From Symbiodinium natans (taxonomy: Eukaryota; Sar; Dinophyceae; Suessiales; Symbiodiniaceae), in the NCBI GenBank assembly GCA_905221605.1, contig CAJNDS010002106.1, forward strand, positions 348,501 through 412,500: a DNA stretch of 64,000 nt, read 5' to 3'. The notes beneath the pieces were generated by a model. The model saw only the letters and a program-made list of their open reading frames with translations. It did no database searches and was not told the origin of the DNA. The position numbers and the translations under genes are program-made. Below are positions 1-11,558 of the stretch, in pieces; position 1 is the stretch's first letter, and the number at the start of each line of letters is the position of its first letter.

Positions 1-216
1 TAAGGGTTTAGGGTTTAGGGTTTAGGGTTTAGGGTGTAGGGTGTAGGGTGTAGGGTTTAGGGTTTAGGGTTTAGGGTTTAGGGTTTAGGGTTTAGGGCTT
101 AGGGTTTAGGGTTTAGGGTTTAGGGTTTAGGGTACTCCTTGGGCATACCCCTTAACAGAAATTGAGGGGGGGGGGGGGGGTATGGCAAAACATCCTTCCC
201 GAGCTTTTCCGTTTAC

Positions 217-305
217 AGATTGAGGTGTATGGGCTTGGGGTATGTTGATGATGTTCTTAGAAAGTTGCATCTTCGACCAAAAGCAGACGGTCTTGCTAAG
301 GACAC
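217..305 (-). CDS. Probable internal exon, unknown protein
   Basis: Read on the minus strand, the acceptor is CCCCATCTGCAG and the donor is GTAAAC. The frame between them is open in more than one phase; one reading contains KTVCFWSKMQLSKN. No family is recognised. The downstream flank is a poly-C stretch and telomere-type repeat. Confidence 0.35.
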
Positions 306-1076
306 CTGCAGATGGGGTACGGTTTAGAAAAGCCTCTTAACCCTAAGCGGTTTAGAAATTCCTCTTAACCCTAAACCCTAAACCCGTATGAGGTGCTTTA
401 AGAGGAAACAGCCAAGACCAAGTGCCCTCCACTTCTGAGGCGGTTTAGGGGTTTAGGGTCTAAGGTCTATAGTGTTTAGGGTTTAGGGCCATGGGATAAC
501 GAGCCCAAAGAGTCCAAAAGTCCGACTGGTTGGATTCTTTGTGACTACTTCTGGCACCCTACTCCTACCTTCCGAACCCCAAAGCCCACCTTTTGTAGAT
601 CTCAACCCCCAACCCTGAACCCATAAGGGGCTTCTATAGCAAGAGCCTAACACAAAAGTAGGTTTGGGGTTCTTATCAGGTGCCCAGCACTGTATTTCTA
701 AAGGCTGTTTGCGATGCTGTGAAGGTTTGGATGCAGAGTAGGTGCGAGAGCAGCTATGGCCCGATTGTGGAGGCCCTAAACCCTAAACCCTAAACCCTAA
801 ACCCTGAACCCTCTCTCACCCCACCCTGCCCAAGGCGCCAAAGCCACCCGAACTCATTCCATACGAGGCTCAGGCCTAAACTCAATTGCTTGCGGGGGCC
901 TTTTCGCCCCCAGATCTCTATACAAGATTGGGTTTAGGGTTTAGGGTTTAGGGTTTAGGCCAAGGCCTCAGAATCTTTTCAAGGGGGGGTCTTCTGGGTG
1001 TCCCAGGTCTCAACTGGGGGGCCCAGGCTCAAGGGTTTGTAGGGTTTTGCGGGTTTATCGGCTGCAGCTCGGGCAC

Positions 1077-1190
1077 GTATATTGCATAGCACCCTGCGGA
1101 AGCCAGCATCCAGATGAGGCTGTTGAAGTCACCACGTTGGTGGAGGTCCACAACGCCTTGCACGATCCAGGATGTTTCGTTGCGCAAGTC
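1077..1190 (-). CDS. Probable internal exon, unknown protein
   Basis: Acceptor TTTCTTTGCAG and donor GTGCCC bound exactly 38 codons in phase 0. The frame includes DLRNETSWIVQGVVDL and later LIWMLASAGC, and two thirds of its third codon positions are G or C. The hydrophobic tail could be a membrane helix. The next minus-strand exon upstream (1584-1643) is also in phase 0, so the two can be spliced without a shift. Family not recognised. Confidence 0.5.
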
Positions 1191-1583
1191 CTGCAAAGAA
1201 AGCCTCAAACTTAAATCCCCTTCCCGACCACAGATAAGAGCGAAGAAGATGCATCAAGTGCGTAAGGCTGTAGTATCTACATCGATCTATTCATCTATCA
1301 AATGAACACAGAAACAGCGACGAAGCCACCGCACCTCGTACAAGCATGGATGCGCAGGACGAATGCGCCAGACACGGGTTTGTTCTTGAAAAACCACTTC
1401 AAGTGTTTGACTGGGGGATAGGGGAAGTAGTAAGACCAGGCAGGGCCCTAAACCCTAAAACCCTAAACGCTAAACCCCAAACAGTACCCTAAACCCAAAA
1501 CCCAAAACCCTAAACCCTAAATCCTAAACCCCAAAACCCTAAACCCTCAACCCTGAACCCTAAGCCTAAGACAAGGTACTCAC

Positions 1584-1643
1584 CACAAGAATGCCGAATT
1601 GAAGGTGAACGCAGATGGCCGCGCCAGACTTCCAAGCTCGGAC
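1584..1643 (-). CDS. Probable internal exon, unknown protein
   Basis: Twenty codons between an AAAG acceptor after a pyrimidine-rich stretch and a strong donor GTGAGTACC. The phase-0 frame contains AAICVHLQFGILV. This joins in frame to the exon at 1077-1190. A second open phase exists, so the frame is not certain. Confidence 0.45.
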
Positions 1644-2049
1644 CTTTGGGTTGGGTATAGGGTTTAGGGTTTAGGGTTTAGGGTTTAGGGTTTAGGGTTT
1701 AGGGTTTAGGGTTTAGGGTTTAGGGTTTAGGGTTTAGGGTTTAGGGTTTAGGGTTTAGGGTTTAGAGCTTAGGATTTTTCTTGCCACCCGCTTAGTGAGT
1801 AGGGTTTAGGGTTTAGGGTTCAGGGTTTAGGGTGCGATTCCTGAACCCGAAGCCCTATCCAAAACCCTAAGCACTGGACGCTTTCAATCCAATGGTTTGG
1901 GGCCTATGTAGACTTCAGACGTCAAGGCACGATCTAGTATGAGGGCGGCTTAGGTTTAGGGTTTAGCGTTTAGGGTTTAGGGTTCATGGTTTAGGGTTTA
2001 GGGTTTAGGGGTTATACGGTTTAGGGCTGGTGGAGTTTGTGGGATCCCC

Positions 2050-2190
2050 TAAAGAGCCCAATACCCCTTAGTTCATGAATGGACCGTAAATAATTTTCAA
2101 GATCCCTTGAATAAACCTTAAATAATGTTCAGGATCCCTTGATATTTTTTGGTATATTCTTTTAAGTAAGGGGCATTGAGCTCTTTGGGT
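2050..2190. mobile_element. MITE-like element, family A
   Basis: Inverted ends AAAGAGCCCAATACCCCTTA and ...AAGTAAGGGGCATTGAGCTCTTT. Related copies at 4306, 5380, 6081 and 21940. Confidence 0.75.
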
Positions 2191-2242
2191 CCTTGCGCTT
2201 GCGGACAAGTGAACCCTGAAAGGGTTTATGGTATGTCCTTAC

Positions 2243-2306
2243 TTGTAGTCGTTTGGGTCAACCATCCATGGCCGACTTGGACGACACGCGGTCATGTTCC
2301 AGTAGT
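2243..2306 (-). CDS. Probable internal exon, unknown protein
   Basis: Donor GTAAGGAC and acceptor AAAGTAG bound 64 bases. One frame is open throughout and contains PSRPWMVDPNDY. The upstream intron begins in telomere-type repeat. Its best frame ends in phase 2, which does not fit the phase-0 reading of the exon at 1584-1643, so the linkage is unresolved. Confidence 0.35.
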
Positions 2307-2777
2307 CTACTTTAGGGTTTAGGGTTCAGGGTTTAGAGTTTAGGGTAACTGTAGCTATACATGTACGTTTAAACCCGAAACCCTCATCCCAACATCTCCA
2401 GATGACAAATGGGAAAGCGACAGAAAAGCTTAGCGGACTTCAGATGTCGGGTGCTTTTCCCTTACCCTAGAAGGCTCTAAGGACTCGTCTTTTAGGGTTT
2501 TTGGGCCCCAAGGCCTTCAGGGACTTAGGGTTTATACCCCTAAACCCTAACCCTAAACCCTAAACCCTAAACCCCAAACCCTAAACCCTAAACCCCGGGT
2601 TTAGGATTGCTGAAAGGGCAGCATAGGGCAACCTGGGACGTGCACCTCTCCGATATCTGACGTTGTGGCACACGCGTTTGCGTTTACATTTAAGGGATCC
2701 GTAGGGTTTGGGGTTTAGGGTTTAGGGTTTGGGGTTTAGGGTTTAGGGTTAGTAACGGTTCAGGATTCAGGCTTCAG

Positions 2778-2854
2778 TGCCACGGCGCCTGCACATGTGT
2801 CAGCTCTTCCTCAACGCGCTCTTCGGTCACATGGCTATCCTGCGCGCCCCCTAA
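2778..2854 (+). CDS. Possible terminal exon, unknown protein
   Basis: Acceptor GGCTTCAG is followed by an open frame (RRLHMCQLFLNALFG) that stops at the TAA of the first CCCTAAA repeat. A stop supplied by telomere-type repeat is seen at several other pieces. No family is recognised. Confidence 0.3.
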
Positions 2855-4305
2855 ACCCTAAAACCTATAAACCCTAAACCCTAAATCCTAAACCCTAAAC
2901 CCTAAATGATAAATCCTAAACCCTAAATCCTAAATCCTAAACCCTAAACTCCAAGCCGAATCTAGACCCAACTTGGAAGCTCTTCTGACTTAAACAGCCT
3001 ACTTGGCCTTCCCTAGAAATCCGTAGTAACCCTACTTTCTCAGGCTAGCTATATGGACCCGTAATATGGTCCCTTGCCTCCCTCAAAGGGTTCTGAAGCA
3101 TGAGGGCCCTTGGGTGGTATAGGTATATGAGGGGGACATAAGGGGTCCCTGTTTCAGGGCTCATATTGAGGAACCATGAAACTACCCCTAAACCCTAAAC
3201 ACTAAACCCTTAACCCTAATGACTCAAAACCCGAATGCCGGAACCAACGGACCGACACAGGTATTTCCCAACAGATGCAGGGAGGAAGGGGGGGTCTAGG
3301 GTGTAGGGTTTAGGGTTTAGGGCTTAGGGTTAAGGGGGGGGGGGGGCTTTGGGGTGTGTTGAGAGCTAGCTTAAGGGGTTTCCTACCCTCAGCGAAACGC
3401 TAAACCCCTCGAAACCGCAATCTGGAGAGGTGCCCTAAGCCGTCAGCTTAAGGTGATAGGATTTACCGGACCCAAGAGTATCCCCGGAATCATACGGGCC
3501 TAGGGCTTAGGGTCCTGGACCCAAGAGTAACCGAGGAATAAAAAGGGGACCCTTTTGGCAGAAAGAGCGCGTAGAAGGGAACCTGAGCCCTAGAAAAACG
3601 GGGAAGATGGGCCTAGAAACCCTAAACCCTAAACCCTAAACCCTAAACCCTAAACTCTGAACCCTAAAAATCTCAGGGCTTAGGTCCTACGGTTTTGGGG
3701 CTTATATAGGTCTTGGAGGGTATGTGGGCGTTGGGCTCATGGTTTAGCAGTTCTGGGTGCGGTCTATCTCTACCTCAAGAACCCCAAAACCCATTTCGTT
3801 CCAGGCTCTCAGTGCAAAACCCCCTTATAGGCTTCTTGGGTAACCTACAAGAAACTAGGTTTGGGGTTCTTAAGGTAAGCCCCGGTTCTCCAGGTAAGCT
3901 CCGAAACCCTAAACCCTAAACCCTAAACCCTGAACCTTCTATGTAGCAGCGGTACTCTGACAGGGCCCGAAACACTGCGGTCGAGTGTGAGGTTCATAAG
4001 CCCAGGGTTGGCCAGGGCTTTTGAGACCTCGGGTTTAGGGTTTAGGGCTAGGGTTTAGGGTTTAGGGTTTAGGGTTTAGGGTTTAGGGTTTAGGGTTTAG
4101 GGTTTAGGGTTTAGGGTTTAGGGCTAGGGTTAAGGGTTTGCTGCAGCAGCTGTCCTTGTCAGGATCTTGCCTTGGCATCACGAAGAAAGCAGCAACAATA
4201 TTGTTTTTTTCGCAGGGTTTTGAGGGCTTGGGGTTCCACCTGAAGGCTCCATAAGCTCGGTTTAGGGTTTAGGGTTTAGGGTTAAGGGTTTCGGGTTTAA
4301 ACTTC

Positions 4306-4490
4306 TCAAAGAGACCAACGCCCCTTCATTCCGGAATATGCCTTAAGTGATAAAACAAAAACGGATCCCTTGATAAACTGAGGTATATCCCTTAATTAAG
4401 GGTTGTGGGGCTCTTTGGGTAGTTCCGTTTTGGGTTCGCTATGGGCTTGGACTTATACTACCCAAAAAACTGCATAGGAGCCTTTGGGTA
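4306..4490. mobile_element. MITE-like family A copy abutting a family B copy
   Basis: 4306-4420 has family A ends (CAAAGAGACC ... GGGGCTCTTTGGGT). 4418-4490 has a family B right half (CATAGGAGCCTTTGGGT) with a shortened left end. Confidence 0.65.
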
Positions 4491-4852
4491 GGGCCTGAAA
4501 CTGGGCCCCAATTTAAATTACAACCGTCTAATGGCTTTATAAGGATTATGCAGGGGATCCAGGGCAATAAAAACTCAAAAACATATGCTGAAACCCATCC
4601 TTGTAATGTGTAGGGTTTCCGAAAGACAAAAAACCTGAACCCAAAACCTTAAGCCGCGCATGAACCCAAGATGGACTGAGGTCCCCAGGCCATCTTTGCT
4701 TCTCCACTTTGCAAGAAAGACCCCTCTAAACCCTAAACCCTAAACCCTGAACCCTGAACCCTAAACCCTAAACCCTAAACCCTGAACCCTAAACCCTAAA
4801 CCCTGAACCCTAAACCCTGAACCCTAAACCCTGAAGCCATTTGCAATGCTAG

Positions 4853-4905
4853 CTGTCGCGCCAAGTTGCGCCTTGCGCGTCAAGGGGAAGAGGTCGCAAG
4901 GAAAC
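4853..4905 (+). CDS. Probable internal exon, unknown protein
   Basis: Acceptor TTGCAATGCTAG and donor GTAAGC bound a frame reading CRAKLRLARQGEEVARK. The piece is flanked by CCCTAAA on the left and TTTAGGG on the right. No family is recognised. Confidence 0.4.
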
Positions 4906-5379
4906 GTAAGCTCCTTTTTGGGTTCAGGGTTTAGGGTTTAGGGCATAGGGTTTAGGGTTTAGGGTTTAGGGTGAACCATTGCAAAAAAGCGTGTCGGGTA
5001 GTTTAAACTAGGTCCCCCAGTCACATAGGAGAAGCTCGTCTTGGTAATTTCTGGTTTATGAGGGCATTTCTGAACCACCCCAAAACCCCAATCCCCTGTA
5101 AACGGAGAGCCCGGACCCAGCCGGGTTCTTGGCTGAGGTCTTATAAGGAGAAGATCTCCAAAGAGAAGCTAGTACAAACCTCGCTGGAGCCCCGAAGTAC
5201 CCATAGTCAAGGGGCGCTTGGGGTTTGGGGTTTGGGGTTTAGGGGTTTAGGGGTATGTCTGCCAAAGCCAGGATTAAGTGGAAGGCCCAGGAAACCCAAA
5301 GCCCTAAACCCGTTGGAAGCACGACCTCATAGGGGCCCTATTCACTAGCTTGCCTACGCTGGACAGCGTAGATTGTACC

Positions 5380-5487
5380 CACAGAGCCCAATACACCCTT
5401 AATTAACAAATGTGCCTTAAGTTTGAAGGGGTCCTTAATTATGGTTTCAGGTATTTCCTTAACTAAGGGGGAGTGGGCTTTTTGGGT
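5380..5487. mobile_element. MITE-like element, family A
   Basis: Ends ACAGAGCCCAATACACCCTTAA and TAAGGGGGAGTGGGCTTTTTGGG. Confidence 0.7.
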
Positions 5488-5748
5488 CGTAGAAGGGTTT
5501 ATCAGTGCTTGCTATGGTTCATTGTTTCCAGTTGTCTTTATCCCCCTCGGCCACTTGTTTCCAACTGCTATGGGCTGGCCTTTAAAACCTCTGAAAATAT
5601 TTATATAGTGGGCCCCTTACACACCCAAATACGGAAAATATAAAATGTCCCAAAAACCAACCTAGTTCTCTCAGATCCGAGCTTGTAGAGATTGAGATTT
5701 AGGGTTTGGCTTTAGAGCAGTGTTTTTGGCACCTGCTTAGCTGACCAC

Positions 5749-5880
5749 GTCGCACTCCCAGGACGCGCGCAGCTGGCACAAGCGTACAATCTTCTGAAAT
5801 ATTTCATCGACAGTTTCAGTTTCAGTTGTGTAGGCTGAGTATCAAGATGGTCCCACCTCACTAGCCAACGCCGTCCGAAG
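5749..5880 (-). CDS. Two small exons with a 68-bp intron
   Basis: On the minus strand a 19-base exon (5862-5880, acceptor ACATCTGCAG, donor GTGAGG) is followed by an intron at 5794-5861. That intron starts GTGAGG, contains CTGAAAC branch-like sequences and ends ATATTTCAG. A 15-codon exon (5749-5793) reading KIVRLCQLRASWEC follows, with donor GTGGTC. Donor, branch and acceptor are all good, which makes this one of the more convincing introns here. Protein not recognised. Confidence 0.45.
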
Positions 5881-6080
5881 CTGCAGATGTTGCTTTCGCC
5901 CTAAACCCGAAACCCTAAACCCCTAAACCCTAAACCCCAAACCCTAAAACCTAAACCCTAAACTGGGCTTCCATTATCCCGGTCTCTCAGAGCAATGCCG
6001 ACCAGCTGAAACCCCTGAGCCCCAACGCTGTAACCCTGACCCTAAGCCCGAACCCCTATAAACCTCAAACCTAGACACTC

Positions 6081-6184
6081 CCAAAGAGCCCAATACCCTT
6101 AATTAAGGAATATGCCTTAAATCATAACAAGGCCTTTAAGAACTAAGGTACATTCCTTAATTCAGGGATTTGGGCTCTTTGGGC
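6081..6184. mobile_element. MITE-like element, family A
   Basis: The cleanest copy: CCAAAGAGCCCAATACCC to GGGATTTGGGCTCTTTGGG, with TTAATTAAGGAATATGCC and its near complement inside. Confidence 0.8.
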
Positions 6185-6848
6185 TTGTCCTGAACCCTAC
6201 CAAGTCAGTTGCTGAGTTCCAAGGCCGAAACAAAGGTTAATCTTTCAAAGATGGTAGGACTCTCACCCTGTCTCTCTCTATACATACAGACACACCGCAA
6301 AAGGTGTAAAGGTTACCTACCCAGCGTCTGACCCTAGCCCTCAGCCCCAAACGCCGGATGAGGCGCTTTGTGTAACCATATCAGTGCCAGGGACCACGCC
6401 AAGGCACACCTGAGGGAGGTGGGGGGGGGGGGGGTAGTGAACAAGGTAGAGCAGGGGACAGGGTGGAAGGTTGAAGGTTGAGATTTTTTTAATATGTTTT
6501 TATTATATACATATACATATACACATACATATACATATATATATATATACGAGCTTATTTTTTGTTGGGGGGGGGGGGGGGGGTGGGCTGAAAAAAGAAA
6601 AGGGGGTCTGGGCAGGGGTGTGGTTCGAGGTTCATGTTCGGAGTGGTTTGACATTGCAGCTGGCCAGGATTTTTTACAGGCGAAACCCTAAACCCTAAAC
6701 CCTCCGGTGCCCGGCCACTTCAGTCAAGCTAGGCAAGAAACCAACACTTTCCCTAGGCGGCAATGAAAACCACTTCTTCCTTTGACCCAAAAATGCTCTG
6801 CAGGGGCACGAATTCGTGGTGGGAATCAACTTTGGGAAAAGAGTAGGG

Positions 6849-6987
6849 ATTGGGATGCTCCTCCTCATGCTAACAGCCCTTAATAAGCATTCTAGTACAC
6901 CCTCTTGTAATCCCTATTAGGGTTTAGGGTTTATAGGGTTTAGGGTTAAGGGTCACGGACTCTTAGTACAAGGGGGGGACATCCCAA
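6849..6987. mobile_element. MITE-like family C, interrupted by telomere-type repeat
   Basis: Starts ATTGGGATGCTCCTCC and ends GGGGGACATCCCAA. The middle (about 6913-6951) is TTAGGGTTTAGGG-type repeat in place of the usual element centre. Confidence 0.7.
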
Positions 6988-7660
6988 AGTAAGGGTTCTA
7001 AGCTGCAAGAAAGCAGGGAGCATGGGCTGCTGTGTGCAATGCGGCTAGACCGCACGCAGCCCTAAACCCTAAACCCTCAACCCTAAACCCTAAGCCCGAA
7101 GCCCTAAACCCTAAACCCTAAACCGGACTGAACTGTGACTCAGTCAAAGCTGCGCCCAGACGGCATCCAGCTCAAAGATCTCCGACCACACCGCCATGAT
7201 GCACGTCACATGTACGTCCACTCTACCACAGCGGTCAGTTCTGGGAGCCGGAACGCAAGTCCACGAGCGCATGGCCCTAAGCCTCAAAAGCCTGAATGCT
7301 TTCAGGGTTTAGGGTTGAGGATGTGGGGCTTGGAGGATTTGGAAAGTTGCGCTCTTCACAGTCTAGTTTAGAGAACAGCTTTAAGAAGGCCAGGGAGTTA
7401 GGGATTGGGGACCCGCCCCCCTCCCCCCCCGCATTTGATAGAGCGCATTCGGGCCGGTGGGCACACACACACAGATGCATGTGAGAGCTAGAAGCCTCCT
7501 AAACCCGAAACCCCACAGTCCCCCCCCCCCCCCCCAAACAAAAAAAAAACTAAACCCTAAACCCTAAATCCTAAACCCTAAACCCTAAACCCTAAACCCT
7601 AAACCCTAAACCCCAAAACCCCAAACACTCAAACTTTTCAAACACCTCTGCCCTTTGCAG

Positions 7661-7697
7661 TCTCTGGCAACCTCGAGGCGGCCTGATCCTCTTGATG
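7661..7697 (+). CDS. Possible small exon
   Basis: A strong acceptor, CTCTGCCCTTTGCAG, precedes 12 open codons (SLATSRRPDPLD) and a GTCCTT donor. The minus strand is also open, so strand and frame are tentative. Confidence 0.25.
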
Positions 7698-8730
7698 GTC
7701 CTTTGGTTTAGGGTTTCGGAGTTTAGAGGCTTTAGAGGTTTAGGGTTTTGCAGGGGGTTTAGGGTTTAGGGTTTAGGGTTTAGGGTTTAGGGTTTAGCCA
7801 CCCCCCCGGCCAAGCAACGTGGCGGCTGTGGCGGCTTTCGCGGGGAGGGTGCCCGATGGGGGCGGGTGGGTGGTGGCCTGCGCGGCAAGGGAGGCCGCAA
7901 ACCCCTAAGGGTTTAGGGTTTAGGGTTTGGGGTTTAGGGGTTAGGGTTTAGGGTTTAGGGTTAGCCCTAAACCGAAGTTGTCCAGTAGCCTAGGGAACTA
8001 AAGAGTAACCTTTGGGATGATATAGGGATTCTAAAAACCCCAAACGGTGCAAGGCCACCTACTCTACTACGACGAAACACCCCAGAGATACACCCCTAAA
8101 CCCTAAACCCTAAACCCTAAACCCTAAACCCTAAACCCTAAACCCTAAACCCTAAACCCTAACCCTAGCCCCTAAACACCCCACCAGAGAGACACCAACC
8201 CCAAACATGCTGAACCCTCAGCATCGTGAAGCCCCCGAAACCGGTAACTCTCTTAAACCCGCAACTCAGAGGTAGGGTTTAGGGTTTAGGGTTTAGGGTT
8301 TAGGGTTTAGGGTTTAGGGTTTAGGGTTTAGGGTTTAGGGTTTAGCGTTTAAGGTTTAGGGTTTAAGGCTTAGATTTCGGGAGACACGCTGCCTGGACCC
8401 CCCCTTTATTTAGGTCTGCTTCTGGGCACACGTGCCCTGCAAAAAGAATGACATATATGGGTTTACGACATTAGGGGTACCTTCTTGGGGTCCTCATTAT
8501 CCCTAAATCCTAAACCCTAAACCCCCATATGATGCAGATCTAGGCATCTGAAACCCCTTTAGCAGAAGCATAAGGCCGAGTGGTACAATGGCTACGGGAT
8601 ACGCAGTGCGCCCTACAAACCCTAAACCCTAACCCTTAAACCTTAAACCCTAAACCCTAAACCCTGAACCCTAAACCCTAAACCCTAAACCCAAAACCCC
8701 AAACCCTAAACCCTAAACCCTACCTCCGAG

Positions 8731-8802
8731 AGGTGGGCCAAGCCTTGCCGGAAGCACGCGGCGCGGCTCGGGGGGCGGCTCCGGCAGCTGCACCGCTTCG
8801 CT
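8731..8802 (+). CDS. Probable exon ending in a GTTTAG donor
   Basis: Twenty-four codons in phase 0 follow the acceptor ACCTCCGAG and run to GTTTAG. The translation is basic (RWAKPCRKHAARLGGRLR), with high GC in third positions. Both flanks are CCCTAAA-rich within 30 bp. Function unknown. Confidence 0.35.
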
Positions 8803-9052
8803 GTTTAGAGGGTTCACCTTCGCAGGTCTCCCTTGCCTAAACCCTAAACCCTAAACCCTAAACCCTAAACCCTAAACCCTAAACCCTAAACCCTAAACCC
8901 TAAACCCTAAACCCTAAACCCTAAACCTAAACCATAAACCCTAAACCCTAAACCCTAAACCCTAAACCCTAAACCCTAAACCCTAAACCCTAAACCCTAA
9001 ACCCTAAACCCTAACCCTAAACCCTAAACCCGAAACTCTAAACCTCCGATTC

Positions 9053-9122
9053 TCAAAGGGCCTGCGTCGCGTCGTCGTTTTTCACCTGTTCCAAGCGCTC
9101 GCGCCACCTGGCCAAGGCACAG
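9053..9122 (-). CDS. Probable terminal exon, unknown protein
   Basis: Acceptor GAACTTTCAG is followed by a frame reading CALARWRERLEQVKNDD and a TGA stop. The sequence is charged and helix-like. A GC donor inside the last codons is an alternative to the stop. Confidence 0.4.
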
Positions 9123-9342
9123 CTGAAAGTTCGGCCTTAGGGGTCCTAAACCCTAAACCCTAAACCCTAAACCCTAAGCCCTAAACCCTACACCCTAAAC
9201 CCTAAACCCTAAACCCCAAACCCTTGACTTGAGCAACTTGAAGCTGAGAGTGTAAGGCGCCCCATATCCTCAATTGGGGGGGGGGGGGGGGGGTTATTTT
9301 TTATACCTGTCCCCCAAAACAGCCCCAAGGTATGCTTGGTAA

Positions 9343-9440
9343 CCCTAAGGGTCCATGTACCTAAATAGGGAATACTTGGGCCTTGAAGTACCTCCTATTT
9401 GGGGACTTTAGGGCCTATAAGTACATATAAGTACTTAACA
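9343..9440. mobile_element. MITE-like element, family D
   Basis: AAGGGTCCATGTACCTAAAT ... GGGAATACTTGGGCC ... partly inverted right end. Relatives at 19819-19932 (clearest inverted ends) and 31019-31092. Confidence 0.65.
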
Positions 9441-9879
9441 ATAAGCTACATTGAACCTTTAGGGTAAGGATTCCCCAATTTTGACAGGAGTCTGATCCCA
9501 TGGTCACATGGTCCACCCGCTAAACACGACTTTTTGGAACGACCCCACCCGGCTATGGAGAACCCCTAAACCCCTAAACCCCTAAACCCCTAAACCCCTA
9601 AACCCTAACCCTAAGCCCTAACCCACCCTAAACCCTAAACCCTTAACTTCACCCCCCCCCCCCCCCCCCTCAAACCCCCCAAGCCCTGGGAGTTTGCAGC
9701 TTCTGCGTGCACCTGACGATCTGGCTGGGCCGCTGCCTGCACCCGCACCACGCTGTATCCGCCCTAAACCCTAAACCCTAAACCCTAAACCCTAAACCCT
9801 AAACCCTAAACCCTAAAGGGTTCAAAAAGGGCTTAGGGTTGACCTAGACCTCGGAAAGTAGATCTTTTGGGTACCGGAG

Positions 9880-9923
9880 CTTCTGCGGCGCCCCCGGAGA
9901 AGGAACTGCAACCAAAGGTCCAG
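9880..9923 (+). CDS. Probable internal exon, unknown protein
   Basis: Acceptor GGTACCGGAG and donor GTAGGG bound 44 bases reading SAAPPEKELQPKVQ. A partial copy of the 3' boundary (GGTCCAGGTAGGG) recurs about 85 bp downstream. Confidence 0.35.
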
Positions 9924-10491
9924 GTAGGGCGTTTAGGGTTTAGAGTTTAGGGTTTAGGGGTTCGGGTTTAGAGTTTAGGGTTTAGAGTTTACAAGGGTCC
10001 AGGTAGGGTGCCTTTGGGATGCTCGAGGCTGTAGAGTGTGAGATGTTTTTGGGGATGTGGGAGGTTGAGGCTGCAGGTTTCGCGGGGTGAGGGCCTGCTC
10101 GGCAAGTCACTTGAAGCACAGCTCGGCTAGGGTTCGGGTTTTAGGGTTTAGGGTTCAGGGTTTGGGATTTAGGGCCTCTAAATCGCAAAACCTAAGACCT
10201 AAAGAAGCCCCGAAACCCTGAGACCTTAAACGCCTAGGCCCCACATGCCGAACACCCTGAAACCCTAAACCCTTAGCCCTAAACCCTAAACCCTAAACCC
10301 TCAACCCTAAACCCTAAACCCTCAAACCTAAACCCTAAAGCTTATGAAGCTGCAAAGCTTTGAGCCCGGTGTCCTTCAGAAAGCCTTGAGCCACCCTAGG
10401 ATTCCTCCGGTTTAGGGTTTAGGGTTTAGGGCTTAGGGTTTAGGGTTTGAGTTCTAGGGCTTGGGGTTCAAGGCTGGGTTTTGCGCTGCAG

Positions 10492-10531
10492 AGCTTCACA
10501 GATGCAAGCGGACGCCGGCTGCTAAGGCTGG
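10492..10531 (+). CDS. Probable exon with telomere-repeat donor
   Basis: Acceptor TTGCGCTGCAG, then SFTDASGRRLLRL in phase 0, then directly GTTTAGGG, the first unit of a TTTAGGG array. The splice donor would be the telomere-type repeat itself. Confidence 0.4.
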
Positions 10532-10630
10532 GTTTAGGGTTTAGGGTTTAGGGTTTAGGGGTTTAGGGTTTAGGAAGGTTTAGGGTTTAGGGTTCAGGGT
10601 TCAGGGTCCCATCGTCCTGGCCTATACTAC

Positions 10631-10668
10631 CTGCATATTGGGGAGCAGTCGGCCATAACCGAGGGGTA
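10631..10668 (-). CDS. Small exon, unknown protein
   Basis: Thirty-eight bases between acceptor CTCTCAAAG and donor GTAGTA (CAG/GTAGTA at the junction). The frame reads YPSVMADCSPIC. Short, so the evidence is mainly the splice sites. Confidence 0.3.
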
Positions 10669-10873
10669 CTTTGAGAGCCTAAACCCTAAACCCTAAACCC
10701 TAAACCCTAAACCCTAAACCCTTAACCCGAAACTCTAAACCCTCGTTCTACACCTTGGACAGTCGACCTTCTCAACCCTAAATTCTAAGCCCCAAGCCGT
10801 CCCCTAAGAACCCCAAACCTAGTTTTTTCGTTGTAGTACCTAAGAATCCTGTAGGGGAAGTATAATGAGCGCC

Positions 10874-10900
10874 TAAAAAAGGGTGTCCTTTTGGCTCAAA
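10874..10900. repeat. AAAAAGGG/CCCTTTTT palindrome, family F
   Basis: CTAAAAAAGGGTGTCCTTTTGGCTC, near-perfect hairpin. Also 23508-23536 and 62884-62908. Confidence 0.7.
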
Positions 10901-11075
10901 ACAGTATTAAACGGCCCTCCCCCCCCCCCCCCCCCCCAACAAACAAAAATGGGAATGAGGGTTCATGGGGACGGTGGGTATTTAGGGAACCTGCGGAAAA
11001 GCTTTAGGGCGGGAACCTTAGGTTACACCCCCCCCCTCCCCCCCCCCGGCAACCCCTAAACCCTAAACCCCTCAT

Positions 11076-11132
11076 TCAGCAAAGCTGCAGGCGCTGCATG
11101 TAGGCGCTCTTCCTCCGGACTTTGTCGGTATC
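11076..11132 (-). CDS. Probable terminal exon, unknown protein
   Basis: Acceptor CCAGAGTTCAG, then 18 codons (DTDKVRRKSAYMQRLQLC) and TGA. Charged and helix-like; no family is recognised. Confidence 0.35.
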   Translation of the reverse strand, partial: DTDKVRRKSAYMQRLQLC

Positions 11133-11365
11133 CTGAACTCTGGCCGTTTCTAAGATGACTTGACTTGAGGACGTTGCGAGTGTCGGGGCTGTGAGAATAA
11201 CCACGTATATGAATCAATAAATAAATGTAAATAAATAAAAAATAAATAAATAAATATACTTTTAGTTAGATGTGTGCTTATACATATGTATATGTGTATG
11301 TATGTGTGTGGGTGGGTTGCTGTAGGGGGGGGTGGGGGGGGGTTGTTATCACCTCTCTCTCATTT

Positions 11366-11403
11366 GTTTTCTTTCTCTCTCTCTCTCTCTGTCTTTCTCT
11401 CTG

Positions 11404-11435
<32 letters not shown>

Positions 11436-11558
11436 TGTCTCTCTCTCTCTCTGTCTCTCTCTCTCTGTCTCTCTCTCTCTCTCTGTCTCTCTCTCTCTCT
11501 CTTTCTCTGTCTCTCTCTCTCTCTCTGTCTCTCTGTCTCTCTCTCTCTTTCTCTCTCT
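11366..11558 (+). repeat. CT/CTGT microsatellite
   Basis: Almost pure CTCTCT interrupted by GT at intervals. It gives long S/L-rich (plus) or R/E-rich (minus) open frames that are not genes. Confidence 0.95.

Noticed and set aside
1-134. Window start as a chromosome end
   Set aside because: The plus strand starts with TTTAGGG; a left telomere would read CCCTAAA. Similar arrays occur throughout.
7805-7905. RGG-type protein piece (GGCGGFRGEGARWGR)
   Set aside because: G-rich DNA gives such frames readily and no splice sites were found.
8570-8615. tRNA-like stretch (GGCCGAGTGGTACAATGG)
   Set aside because: No B box and no cloverleaf could be drawn.
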